Positions 45,886-54,570 of a stretch of 64,000 nucleotides of DNA are shown piece by piece. The DNA is taken from contig ONTS01000005.1 of NCBI GenBank assembly GCA_900320845.1, forward strand, positions 20,123 through 84,122, read 5' to 3'. Origin of the DNA: an uncultured Prevotellaceae bacterium. Lineage in GTDB: Bacteria > Bacteroidota > Bacteroidia > Bacteroidales > Bacteroidaceae. Each line of letters begins with the position of its first letter. Positions within the stretch are counted from its first letter, which is position 1. The notes below the pieces were generated by a model that was given only the letters and a program-made list of their open reading frames with translations, was not told where the DNA came from and made no database searches. The position numbers were made by a program, and so were the translations under genes.

Positions 45886-46859
45886 AAACCATATATCTTC
45901 CTTCGTCGCAACACCCCGAATCTCAAACCGTTTTGCCCCTCACAGAGCCCACCGTAGCCACGGTAGGCTTCTTCGATGGTGTGCATCGCGGACATCAACA
46001 TATCATCGACACCGTACGCCGCCTGGCTCATAGCCAAGGGACGCTCTCCATGGTGGTCACTTTCGACCGTCATCCGCGCCAAGTGCTCAATGCCGACTAC
46101 CAGCCACAGCTGCTCAACTCGCTCGACGATAAGCTGTTCCTCCTGTCCAAGACGGGAGTGGACATCACCGTAGTAGTGCCCTTCGACAAGCAGACGGCAG
46201 CCATGACGGCAGAGGAATTTATGCGCCACACGCTGAAAGAACAGTGCAACGTCACCCACCTCGTACTGGGTTATGATAACCGTTTCGGCAACGGACGCAA
46301 AGCCACATTCAAGGATTACGAACGTTATGGAGCTGACATGGGCATCACCGTTTCGACAACCAACGCCATAGAGATGAACGGCGAGAATATATCGTCGTCG
46401 GTGGTGCGCCGCTTCTTAGAGCGTGGCGAGGTGGAAATGGCACAGCAGTGCCTCGGCCATCCCTACTTCCTCACCGGCAAAGTGACACACGGCGACCGCG
46501 AAGGCAGAAAGTTGGGATTTCCGACAGCCAACCTGCAACCCTTGATGGCAGAACAACTCATACCAGCCAATGGCGTGTATAGCGTCAAGGTGCGTCTGCC
46601 TTACAGTGTGGAGATGAAGAAAGGCATCATGAACATCGGCATCTGTCCCACCTTTGGCAAACAACAGCGCACACTGGAGACACACATACTGCAGTTTGAC
46701 GATGACCTGTATGATCAGGAGCTGCGAGTGGCATTTGTACATCGCATACGCGAGGAGCAAACATTCGATTCGCCCGAGAATCTGATAAAGCAGATAGAAC
46801 AAGACAAGGAGCTGGCAAACAGACAGTTTGATCGCGATAACGACCCCGAAGGCAATTAA
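45882..46859 (+). CDS. ribF: bifunctional riboflavin kinase / FAD synthetase
   Basis: Makes FMN from riboflavin and FAD from FMN. The 325 residues have the nucleotidyltransferase domain first (ATVGFFDGVHRGHQHII, with the HRGH active-site motif, and the later ISSSVVRRFLERG). The kinase domain follows with GKVTHGDREGRKLGFPTANL and ANGVYSVKV. Its ATG overlaps the glsB stop by 4 bases. No FMN riboswitch can be expected since it is internal to an operon. Confidence 0.95.
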   Translation: MKTIYLPSSQHPESQTVLPLTEPTVATVGFFDGVHRGHQHIIDTVRRLAHSQGTLSMVVTFDRHPRQVLNADYQPQLLNSLDDKLFLLSKTGVDITVVVPFDKQTAAMTAEEFMRHTLKEQCNVTHLVLGYDNRFGNGRKATFKDYERYGADMGITVSTTNAIEMNGENISSSVVRRFLERGEVEMAQQCLGHPYFLTGKVTHGDREGRKLGFPTANLQPLMAEQLIPANGVYSVKVRLPYSVEMKKGIMNIGICPTFGKQQRTLETHILQFDDDLYDQELRVAFVHRIREEQTFDSPENLIKQIEQDKELANRQFDRDNDPEGN

Positions 46860-46877
46860 TATCATAACCGACACGAC

Positions 46878-47729
46878 ATGCGCCGTATATTACTCTACCT
46901 GTTTGTAATGGTTTTCATCGAGACAGTGGTGTTTTACGCTGTTTCCTTCGGTTGGCATTTGTTTGTTGAAGGCTATTCGATGGACACAGCGCTTCGCTTG
47001 TTTGGGGAAAACTCCGACTCACCAGCTGTAGTAAGTCTTGTCGTCGCAACAATATACACCATCATCCTCTTATATATTTTTATAGCCAGACAATGGTGTC
47101 CGCGCCCGTTGTTTCAGTGGCGGCACGTCAAAGGTGTTGTGTATGTGGCTATCTTAGCGCTTGTCGTAGCGTTCATCCTGCCCTTGATGTTTGTGGAAGA
47201 GCACACATCTTTCCTCCCCAACCTTGTCGAAGCCGAATTCGACACACTTTTGAATTCACCATGGGGCTACATCATCATCTGCCTGCTGGCGCCCGTGTTG
47301 GAGGAAGTGGTGTTTCGCGGTGCTGTCCTTCAGGTGCTTAGTGAGCGACTCTCCTCACCCATCCTGACCATCGTGCTGTCGGCACTGATCTTTTCTGTGC
47401 TGCATTTCAATCCGGCACAGATGCCCTCCACCTTCCTCATAGGCCTTCTGCTGGCGTGGCTTTTCATGCGTACAAACTCCATAGTGCCGGGCATCCTCTA
47501 TCATTGGGTGCACAACAGTGTGGTATTCCTCATCTCACAGCAGATACCTGAGGAGTATATGGATAAACCTCTCAGCCACTTCTTTGACAACGGTACCCTG
47601 ACAGTGCTGTTGTTAGTGTCGCTGGCATGCATGGGATTCCTGTTGAAGACGATAAATGTACACACTCAGCAAAACATAGAGAACGCAGCATTAGCCGAAC
47701 AAAGTGCCGGACAGAAAAAAGATGCGTAG
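46878..47729 (+). CDS. CPBP family intramembrane glutamic endopeptidase
   Basis: Polytopic membrane protein of 283 residues in the CAAX-protease/bacteriocin-processing (Abi) family. All motifs are present: EEVVFRG with E142-E143 and R147, FSVLHFNP with H176, and HWVHN with H209, H212 and N213. Seven or so hydrophobic segments are visible. Bacterial members have roles in prenyl-protein or peptide processing and in bacteriocin self-immunity, but no bacteriocin gene is near. It lies 18 bases after ribF and is probably the last gene of the unit. Confidence 0.88.
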   Translation: MRRILLYLFVMVFIETVVFYAVSFGWHLFVEGYSMDTALRLFGENSDSPAVVSLVVATIYTIILLYIFIARQWCPRPLFQWRHVKGVVYVAILALVVAFILPLMFVEEHTSFLPNLVEAEFDTLLNSPWGYIIICLLAPVLEEVVFRGAVLQVLSERLSSPILTIVLSALIFSVLHFNPAQMPSTFLIGLLLAWLFMRTNSIVPGILYHWVHNSVVFLISQQIPEEYMDKPLSHFFDNGTLTVLLLVSLACMGFLLKTINVHTQQNIENAALAEQSAGQKKDA

Positions 47730-47745
47730 AAAAACAACAGACTTT

Positions 47746-47777
47746 TTTGCTGAATCGTCTGTATCAGTCTAACTTTG
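47746..47777 (+). promoter_or_regulatory. promoter of the M16 protease gene
   Basis: TTTG at 47746-47749, a 20-base spacer and TAACTTTG at 47770-47777. The start codon lies 42 bases on; this rules out the earlier in-frame ATG at 47775, which falls inside the promoter. Confidence 0.8.
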
Positions 47778-47819
47778 CACAACCAACAAAAAGATAACAT
47801 ACTGATAAATATCACAATT

Positions 47820-50639
47820 ATGAAATTAAGAAGAGTATTTACAGCGCTTTTCCTCCTCTGTACTGTAGGAGTCTTTGCGCAACAGGACCAACCCCTGCCT
47901 ATGGACCCGGCCGTCCGTACAGGAAAATTGGACAATGGTCTGACGTACTACATCCGTCAGAACGGATGGCCCGAGAAACGAGTAAACTTCTACATCGCTC
48001 AGCGTGTAGGATCACTGCAGGAGAATGAAGACCAGCGCGGACTGGCTCACTTCCTCGAACACATGTGTTTCAACGGCACAGAACACTTCCCCGGCAACGG
48101 AGTGATAGACTACACACGTTCACTGGGCGTGGAATTCGGACAGAACCTCAACGCCTACACTTCCATCGAGGAGACCGTGTACAACATCAACGATGTGCCT
48201 TCCACACGCATTGAGTCGCTCGACAGCTGTCTGCTCATCCTCAAAGACTGGTCAAACGGCCTGCTCCTCGAGGCTGACGAGATTGACAAGGAGCGTGGCG
48301 TCATTCACGAAGAGTGGCGTCTGCGCAGCTCAGCATCACAGCGTATGTTCGAGCGCAATCTCGAGGCACTCTATCCGGGCAGCAAGTACGGACGCCGTAT
48401 GCCTATCGGAACCATGGAAGTGGTAGACAACTTCTCACCGCAAGTGCTCCGCGACTACTATCACAAGTGGTATCGCCCCGACAATCAGGCCATCGTAGTG
48501 GTTGGTGACATTGATGTCGACCGTACCGAAGCCAAGATCAAAGAGCTCTTCTCGCCCATCCCCATGCCTGCCGACGCAGCTAAGGTGGAGTCAGAGCCCG
48601 TGCCCGACAACGCTGAGCCTATCGTGGTTATCGACAAGGATAAGGAACAGCAGATGCCGATGATTTTGCTCAACTTCAAACACGATGCTTTCCCACGCGA
48701 AATGAAGACCGGTATGATGTACATGATGACACAGTATGTCATCAACCGTGGTAGCTCCATGCTCAACGCCCGTCTGGCTGAAAAGGCACAGGAAGCCGAC
48801 TGCCCCTACCTTCAGGCAAGCTGCGATGATGGAGAATACCTCTTCGCAAGCACCAAGGACGCCTTCTCACTCACCGTGATTCCTAAAGAAGGACGCGCCG
48901 AAGAAGCTCTGGCTGCTGCTTATCGCGAAGCCCTGCGCGCTGCAGAGTTCGGATTTACTGCTACCGAATACAGCCGCGAACGCGCTGAATACCTCAGCCG
49001 TCTGGAAAAGAACTTCACCAACAAAGACAAGCGCAACAACCATCAGCTGGCCACACAGTGCTACCGTCACTACCTGTCCAACGATCCCATCGTAGACATC
49101 GAGATGCAGAAGCAGATCATGGACATGGTGGCTCCGCAGATTCCGGTAGACGCCATCAACCAGGCCTTCAAGGAACTGGTAAGCAAGAACGATAGCAACA
49201 TGGTCATCCTCAGCTTCAACACTGAGAAGGAAGGAGCTGTTTATCCCACCAAAGAAGGTATGCTCAACGCAGTGCGCAATGTGCGCGGCGAACAGCTCAC
49301 CGCCTATGTGGACAACGTAAAGGAAGAACCCCTCATCACCAAGCTGCCTAAGAAAGGCAAGATAAACAAGAAGGAAATCACCAACTCTGTACTGGGCTAT
49401 AAGGAACTGACCCTCAGCAATGGTGCACGCGTCATCCTGAAGCAGACCGACTTTAAGAAAGACGAAATTCAGATGCTGGCTATATCAAAGGGCGGTAGCT
49501 CACTGCTCGGTGAAAGCGACATCGTCAATGCTAAGCTCTTCAGCGCAGTCATGGGCGTCAGCGGACTCGGAGCCTTCGACAAAACCGAACTCGAAAAGGC
49601 AATGGCTGGTAAGCAGGCAAGCGTGAGCCTCGGACTCAACAACCTGCATGAGACAGTAAGCGCTACCTGTCTGCCCAAGGATGTGGAGACCATGATGCAG
49701 CTCGTGTATCTCAACTTCACCAACATCCGTAAGGACGAAAAGAGCTACAACTCACTGATGAACATGCTGCACACAGCACTCAAGAACAAGGGACTCTCTC
49801 CCGAAGCCGCATTCTCAGACTCTTTGCAGTACACCCTGCACCAGCACAACCCGCGCTTCGGTAGCCTTGAAGAGGTAGACCTCGACAAACTGAACTACGA
49901 CCGCTGCCTGCAGATTGCGAAAGAACGCTTCGCCAACGCCGCAGACTTCACATTCTACTTCGTCGGAAACTTCGACGAGACCACATTGCGTCCCCTCATC
50001 GAGCAGTATGTTGCTTCACTGCCCGGCAATCCCAAGAAAAAGGAAGAATGGAAGCCCGTATCTACCTATGCACAGGGCAAGGTCAACAACCACTTCACAC
50101 GTAAGATGGAGACACCGAAGGCCCAGGCACACATCTATTGGTATAACTCAACACTGCCCTATACCCTCGAGAACGACATCCTGGCAAGTGCTTCTGCCCA
50201 AGTGCTCGATATGATCTACATCAAGCAGATACGTGAGGAAGCCAGTGCTGCCTACAGCGCAGGTGCTTTCGGAGGATCAGCACTCGGAAGCGACGTGCCT
50301 TTCACATTCATAGCAGGTGTATGCCCCTTCAAACCTGAAAAGGGAGAACTCGCCATCAAGATTATGCGTGAGGAAATGCAGAAGATGACCACCACCATCG
50401 ACCAAGATATGCTCGACAAGGTGAAGGCTGCCATGCTGAAGAACTACGACACCGACGTGAAGAACAACAACCACTGGATGGATGTCATCACCGACTACGA
50501 TGAGAAGGGGGTAGACAAGCACACCGACTATCGTCGCATAGTGGAAGGACTGACTACCCAGAAGATTGCAGACTTCGTGAAGAATGTTATCCTCGCTGGA
50601 GGCAATGTTGTGGAAGTAATCATGACACCGCAAGAATAA
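47820..50639 (+). CDS. M16 family zinc metallopeptidase (insulinase/pitrilysin-like), exported
   Basis: A 939-residue periplasmic peptidase with a signal peptide ending GVFAQQDQ. The inverted zinc motif HxxEH is H77-F-L-E80-H81, and the third ligand should be a glutamate in the EIDKERGVIHEEW stretch. The protein is a tandem of two M16 halves; the second (from about residue 530, LTLSNGARVILKQTDFKKDE) lacks the zinc site, as usual. Similar large exported M16 peptidases are common in Bacteroidota; their substrates are unknown. I start at 47820 because the frame's first ATG at 47775 is in the promoter. A GC-rich hairpin follows the stop. Confidence 0.9.
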   Translation: MKLRRVFTALFLLCTVGVFAQQDQPLPMDPAVRTGKLDNGLTYYIRQNGWPEKRVNFYIAQRVGSLQENEDQRGLAHFLEHMCFNGTEHFPGNGVIDYTRSLGVEFGQNLNAYTSIEETVYNINDVPSTRIESLDSCLLILKDWSNGLLLEADEIDKERGVIHEEWRLRSSASQRMFERNLEALYPGSKYGRRMPIGTMEVVDNFSPQVLRDYYHKWYRPDNQAIVVVGDIDVDRTEAKIKELFSPIPMPADAAKVESEPVPDNAEPIVVIDKDKEQQMPMILLNFKHDAFPREMKTGMMYMMTQYVINRGSSMLNARLAEKAQEADCPYLQASCDDGEYLFASTKDAFSLTVIPKEGRAEEALAAAYREALRAAEFGFTATEYSRERAEYLSRLEKNFTNKDKRNNHQLATQCYRHYLSNDPIVDIEMQKQIMDMVAPQIPVDAINQAFKELVSKNDSNMVILSFNTEKEGAVYPTKEGMLNAVRNVRGEQLTAYVDNVKEEPLITKLPKKGKINKKEITNSVLGYKELTLSNGARVILKQTDFKKDEIQMLAISKGGSSLLGESDIVNAKLFSAVMGVSGLGAFDKTELEKAMAGKQASVSLGLNNLHETVSATCLPKDVETMMQLVYLNFTNIRKDEKSYNSLMNMLHTALKNKGLSPEAAFSDSLQYTLHQHNPRFGSLEEVDLDKLNYDRCLQIAKERFANAADFTFYFVGNFDETTLRPLIEQYVASLPGNPKKKEEWKPVSTYAQGKVNNHFTRKMETPKAQAHIYWYNSTLPYTLENDILASASAQVLDMIYIKQIREEASAAYSAGAFGGSALGSDVPFTFIAGVCPFKPEKGELAIKIMREEMQKMTTTIDQDMLDKVKAAMLKNYDTDVKNNNHWMDVITDYDEKGVDKHTDYRRIVEGLTTQKIADFVKNVILAGGNVVEVIMTPQE

Positions 50640-50668
50640 AATACCTGTAACCAACAGATATAAACCCA

Positions 50669-50708
50669 ACGACGGCGGGCTGCTCCACTATAGGCAGTCC
50701 GCCGTTGT
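50669..50708 (+). terminator. GC-rich hairpin after the M16 gene
   Basis: ACGGCGGGCTGC pairs with GCAGTCCGCCGT (one G-T pair) around a 10-base loop, extended by a few more pairs. It is not followed by a T run, so termination is likely but not certain. Confidence 0.6.
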
Positions 50709-50776
50709 CCATGTAAGAATTGCCCACGCCCAAAGCCGATACTATCGTCAGTCGCCCTGCCACCTAATTATATATT

Positions 50777-50786
50777 CGCGCGCGCG
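50777..50786. repeat. (CG)5 dinucleotide tract
   Basis: Ten alternating C and G bases in an AT-rich spacer upstream of the metK promoter. Such tracts can adopt Z-form; no function is evident. Confidence 0.4.
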
Positions 50787-50880
50787 AGAGAGCAAGGTGC
50801 AGTCCCCATCCGACGCAAATAAAAATACAACGCCTGAGAAATAAATCGTAAATAGTACATAGCTTAACCGTAAATCTCTG

Positions 50881-50888
50881 TACCTTTG
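50881..50888 (+). promoter_or_regulatory. -7 element of the metK promoter
   Basis: TACCTTTG, a full TAnnTTTG match, 69 bases before the metK start. I find no clear -33 TTG. The roughly 60-base leader is too short for a known SAM riboswitch plus expression platform. Confidence 0.65.
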
Positions 50889-50957
50889 CACCTCGCAAAA
50901 ATGCCAATGATCTTTCATAGCAGAAAAGCATTAATACAATACATAACCATTAAGACT

Positions 50958-52274
50958 ATGCCATACCTATTCACTTCAGAATCAGTGAGTGAGGGCCATC
51001 CCGACAAGGTGGCCGACCAGATAAGCGACGCCCTGTTAGACCAGTTTCTGGCCTACGATAACCAGGCACGCACAGCTATAGAGACAGCTGTCACTACCGG
51101 ACAGGTGTACATCATGGGCGAGGTGCGTTCGGAGGCGTATATTGATTTGCAGACCATTGCACGCAGAACAATCAATAAGATTGGCTATACCAAGTCAGAA
51201 TACCAGTTTGACGGCAATAGCTGCGGCATACTCTCCGCCATTCATGAGCAGAGTTCAGATATCAGTAGGGGAGTGGACCGCGCATCGTCCGACGAGGCTG
51301 AGTGCGACGAAGCCGACTGTCAAGGTGCCGGTGACCAAGGTATCATGTTCGGCTATGCCACCAACGAGACCGAAAACTACATCCCCGTCAGCCTCGACCT
51401 GGCTCATCGCCTGATGAAGACGCTGGCAGAAATACGCAAGGAAGGTCAAGAGATGACCTATCTGCGCCCCGACTCCAAGAGTCAGGTTACCATAGAGTAT
51501 GCCGACGACGGTACACCGCTGCGCATACACACCATCGTCGTATCGACACAGCACGACGAGTTCATCCAGCCTGCCGATGACAGCGACAAGGCACAGCAGG
51601 AAGCCGACGAGAAAATGGTGGCAAAGATTAAGGAGGATGTGAAAAACATACTTATTCCGCGCGTCAAAGCCGAAATAAAGAGCGAGAAAGTGCTGGCACT
51701 CTTCAACCCCGACATCATCTATCACGTCAATCCTACGGGCAAATTTGTCATCGGTGGTCCTCACGGAGACGCCGGTCTCACCGGACGCAAAATCATTGTC
51801 GACACTTATGGAGGCAAAGGCGCCCACGGAGGAGGAGCTTTCTCGGGCAAAGACTCGTCAAAGGTAGACCGTTCTGCCGCTTATGCAGCGCGTTACATCG
51901 CCAAGAACATGGTAGCGGCCGGTGTCAGCGACGAGATGCTCGTACAGGTAGGCTATGCCATAGGCGAACCCAAGCCTGTCAGCATATATGTCAACACCTA
52001 CGGACACTCACATGTATCACAAAGCGACAACGAGATTGCCGCCGTCATAGCCGAAATGTTTGACCTGCGCCCCATGGTGATAGAGCGCGTGCTGAAACTG
52101 CGTCAGCCGATGTTCCTTGAGACTGCCGCCTACGGACACATGGGACGCCGCAACGAGGTGGTGAAGAAGACCTTCACCAGCCATTACCATGAGACAAAGA
52201 CCATGGATGTAGAACTCTTTACTTGGGAGAAACTCGACCGTGTGGCTGACATCCGTCGTGTCTTCCATCTCTAA
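50958..52274 (+). CDS. metK: S-adenosylmethionine synthetase
   Basis: Makes SAM from methionine and ATP. The protein starts MPYLFTSESVSEGHPDKVADQISDAL, the conserved MetK N-terminus with the HPDK ATP-binding motif. Later are QGAGDQGIMFGYA and GGGAFSGKDSSKVDRSAAYAARYIAKN, the two MetK signatures. Length 438. The frame is open to 50886, but that ATG sits on the promoter; the ATG at 50958 is right. A run DRASSDEAECDEADCQ between the first signature parts is an acidic insert as seen in Bacteroidota MetK. It heads a six-gene run through tyrS. Confidence 0.97.
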   Translation: MPYLFTSESVSEGHPDKVADQISDALLDQFLAYDNQARTAIETAVTTGQVYIMGEVRSEAYIDLQTIARRTINKIGYTKSEYQFDGNSCGILSAIHEQSSDISRGVDRASSDEAECDEADCQGAGDQGIMFGYATNETENYIPVSLDLAHRLMKTLAEIRKEGQEMTYLRPDSKSQVTIEYADDGTPLRIHTIVVSTQHDEFIQPADDSDKAQQEADEKMVAKIKEDVKNILIPRVKAEIKSEKVLALFNPDIIYHVNPTGKFVIGGPHGDAGLTGRKIIVDTYGGKGAHGGGAFSGKDSSKVDRSAAYAARYIAKNMVAAGVSDEMLVQVGYAIGEPKPVSIYVNTYGHSHVSQSDNEIAAVIAEMFDLRPMVIERVLKLRQPMFLETAAYGHMGRRNEVVKKTFTSHYHETKTMDVELFTWEKLDRVADIRRVFHL

Positions 52275-52279
52275 GCATC

Positions 52280-53065
52280 ATGCCAATTGTCACCGACGCC
52301 CTCACCGACAGCATGTCTGCTGCCCTTCCGCACACCACAGCCGTGGCGGACACCCTTGCCGGGGTGCAGGCAGAACGTGTGCCTTACACGTTGGGACGCG
52401 ATAACATCATCACGTTCACCCTTGTCCTGTGCTTTGTGGCAATGATTATCTCGGTGGCACGCTCACGCAGGTTTGTCAAGCGACAGATGCGCAACTTCTT
52501 TCGCACACAGACCCGACGCACTACCATACTCAGTGAGACAACAAAGGAGATAGGTTTCCAACTCTTCCTCATGGTTCTCACCTGTCTCACCATTGCCTTA
52601 GTGCTCTTCTTCTACACCGACGAGTATGTGGCAGACCTCTCTGCGCTACCGGCTCAGCCCCACAGCATCATCATCCACTACTTCCTGTTGCTCGTGGCGT
52701 TTCTCAGCATCAAGTTGTTGCTCTACCGCATCACCAACTGGGTGTTCTTCGATCGCGTGGTCGGGGTTATCTGGATGAAGTCGCAGCTGCTGTTGTGGTC
52801 GCTGGCGGGCATCATCCTCTATCCCGTTATGCTGCTTGTGGTGTACTTCGGATTGCAGCCCTACGTGGCGATGGGCATAGTGTTGCTCATCGTGGCAATC
52901 ATCGAAACTCTTTCATTCTATAGGAGTTATCTTTTGTTTTTCAAAGAAAAACGTTTTCCCATACAAAATGTTTTATACCTTTGCACCCTCGAAATAGTAC
53001 CCATTCTTTTGCTCTACAAAAGTTTGGTGACATTGAATAGCAAACTGACTGTCAATATCTACTAA
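52280..53065 (+). CDS. DUF4271 integral membrane protein
   Basis: A 261-residue membrane protein with about six hydrophobic segments (from NIITFTLVLCFVAMIISV to VLYLCTLEIVPILLLY) and a basic cytoplasmic loop SRRFVKRQMRNFFRTQTRR after the first. It fits DUF4271, a family confined to Bacteroidota and regularly placed next to a HemD-like gene. No catalytic motif is apparent and its function is unknown. It begins 5 bases after metK and ends 4 before the HemD-like gene; a promoter for the latter lies inside its 3' end. Confidence 0.82.
   Translation: MPIVTDALTDSMSAALPHTTAVADTLAGVQAERVPYTLGRDNIITFTLVLCFVAMIISVARSRRFVKRQMRNFFRTQTRRTTILSETTKEIGFQLFLMVLTCLTIALVLFFYTDEYVADLSALPAQPHSIIIHYFLLLVAFLSIKLLLYRITNWVFFDRVVGVIWMKSQLLLWSLAGIILYPVMLLVVYFGLQPYVAMGIVLLIVAIIETLSFYRSYLLFFKEKRFPIQNVLYLCTLEIVPILLLYKSLVTLNSKLTVNIY
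52976..52983 (+). promoter_or_regulatory. candidate promoter inside DUF4271 for hemD-rnpA-yidD-tyrS
   Basis: TACCTTTG within the coding sequence, 86 bases before the HemD-like start. It matches the -7 box fully; the -33 region is T-rich without a clean TTG. Confidence 0.45.
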
Positions 53066-53069
53066 CACT

Positions 53070-53816
53070 ATGATAAAGAAGATACTGGTATCGCAGCCAA
53101 AACCCACGAGCGAAAAGTCGCCCTACTTTGACATCGCCAAGGAAACAGGTGTGGAGCTTGTCTTTCGTCCCTTCATCCGCGTTGAAGGTCTCACGGCTAA
53201 AGAGTTCCGTCAGCAACGAATAGCATTGCTCGACTATACGGCAGTGGTGTTTACCTCAAGACATGCTATCGATAAATACTTCACATTGGCAAAGGAGTTG
53301 CGTGTAACGATTCCCGAAGAGATGAAGTACTTCTGCATCACTGAGCAGATAGCACTCTACATACAAAAGTATGTGCAGTATCGCAAGCGTAAGATATTCT
53401 TCAGCGCTACTGGCAAAATGCCCGACTTGGTGACCGTCATGGCGAAGCATAAGACTGAGAAATATCTTGTGCCCATGGCTGATGTACACAACGACGACGT
53501 GAAGAATATGCTCGACCAAAAGAACCTGCAGCACACAGAATGTGTCATGTACCGCACCGTGAGCAACGACTTCTCGCCCCAAGAGATTGAAAACTTCGAC
53601 TACGACATGCTCGTCTTCTTCTCCCCCATAGGCATACGCTCGCTGATGAAGAACTTCCCCGACTTCAAACAGGGCAAGATTCGCATTGCCACCTTCGGCC
53701 CTGCCACTGCCAAAGAGGTGGAAGCCAATGGTCTGCGTCTCGACCTGGAGGCTCCCACTAAGGAACATCCATCCATGACAGGAGCGCTGAAGGCATATCT
53801 GAAGAAGAAAAAATGA
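53070..53816 (+). CDS. hemD: uroporphyrinogen-III synthase (HemD) family protein
   Basis: A 248-residue protein with the two-lobed HemD fold. Segments such as VVFTSRHAIDKYFTLAKE, KYLVPMADVHNDDVKNML and LVFFSPIGIRSLMKNFPD, then IATFGPATAKEVEANGLRL match the family. True HemD inverts ring D of hydroxymethylbilane in haem synthesis. No other haem gene is near, and many Bacteroidales lack the early pathway, so this copy may have another job (inference). It is coupled to DUF4271 (4 bases) and overlaps rnpA by 4 bases. Confidence 0.8.
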   Translation: MIKKILVSQPKPTSEKSPYFDIAKETGVELVFRPFIRVEGLTAKEFRQQRIALLDYTAVVFTSRHAIDKYFTLAKELRVTIPEEMKYFCITEQIALYIQKYVQYRKRKIFFSATGKMPDLVTVMAKHKTEKYLVPMADVHNDDVKNMLDQKNLQHTECVMYRTVSNDFSPQEIENFDYDMLVFFSPIGIRSLMKNFPDFKQGKIRIATFGPATAKEVEANGLRLDLEAPTKEHPSMTGALKAYLKKKK

Positions 53817-54229
53817 ATGAGCCTCTCACCCAAACTACACGCTACACCCTGCCCAAGGCGGTACGTTTGAGGGGTGAAAAGCAGATAGAAGACATCTTCC
53901 GTCATCCACATAGGCAGTCGTTGTCAGCCTTTCCGCTGCGAATGGTCTACACCCTGGCCCCGCACACAGACGACAGTTCAGCAGTACAGATACTTATCAG
54001 CGTACCTAAGCGTCATCTGCACCACGCTGTCGACCGCAACCGCACCAAGAGGCAGCTGCGCGAAGCTATACGACGGGAGTTGCCCGCCATAAAGCAGATA
54101 CTGGCACAGCAAACACCGAAGCAACAGCTCAAAGCTGCCATACTGTGGCAGTGCGAAATGCTGAAAGAAACACCCCAGGTACAGAAGTGTGTGAAAAACA
54201 TTTTTCAACGCTTTAGCGAAAAGTTATGA
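53813..54229 (+). CDS. rnpA: ribonuclease P protein component
   Basis: Protein subunit that helps the RNase P RNA process 5' ends of tRNA precursors. The 138 residues contain the family signature as [18 protein letters not shown] (RNR motif) and an N-terminal [17 protein letters not shown]. Its ATG overlaps the HemD-like stop by 4 bases, and its own stop overlaps yidD by 4. The rpmH gene, its neighbour in many bacteria, is not here. Confidence 0.94.
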   Translation: MNEPLTQTTRYTLPKAVRLRGEKQIEDIFRHPHRQSLSAFPLRMVYTLAPHTDDSSAVQILISVPKRHLHHAVDRNRTKRQLREAIRRELPAIKQILAQQTPKQQLKAAILWQCEMLKETPQVQKCVKNIFQRFSEKL

Positions 54230-54498
54230 GCCGCAACGAACTATATGTCAATCCTCTGCGCACACTGTGGCGTGCCATACGCAAGGCTATAGTATGGATT
54301 ATGTTGCTGCCCATACGCTTCTACCAATACGCCATCTCCCCATTCACCCCCGCTTCCTGCCGCTTCACACCCACATGCTCACAATATGCCAAAGAGGCAA
54401 TCATGAAGCACGGACCGCTGAAAGGTGCCTACCTCGCACTGCGCCGACTGTTGCGATGCCACCCGTGGGGCGGAAGCGGATACGACCCGGTACCGTAG
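54226..54498 (+). CDS. yidD: membrane protein insertion efficiency factor YidD
   Basis: Small peripheral membrane protein that helps YidC-dependent insertion. The 90 residues show the family core [30 protein letters not shown] with the conserved cysteines, then [13 protein letters not shown] at the end. It overlaps rnpA by 4 bases, the usual rnpA-yidD pairing. yidC is not adjacent. Confidence 0.95.
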   Translation: MSRNELYVNPLRTLWRAIRKAIVWIMLLPIRFYQYAISPFTPASCRFTPTCSQYAKEAIMKHGPLKGAYLALRRLLRCHPWGGSGYDPVP

Positions 54499-54570
54499 AC
54501 GACAACAATACACCGACAACAACCCATTGACGAAAAACATATCCACACCCTCTCATCATAATCTACCATC

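Noticed and set aside
47775-47819. Upstream ATG for the M16 protease
   Set aside because: It falls within the TAACTTTG promoter element, and the later ATG gives a clean signal peptide.
50889-50957. SAM riboswitch in the metK leader
   Set aside because: The leader is only about 60 bases and shows no stem arrangement of a known SAM-binding RNA.
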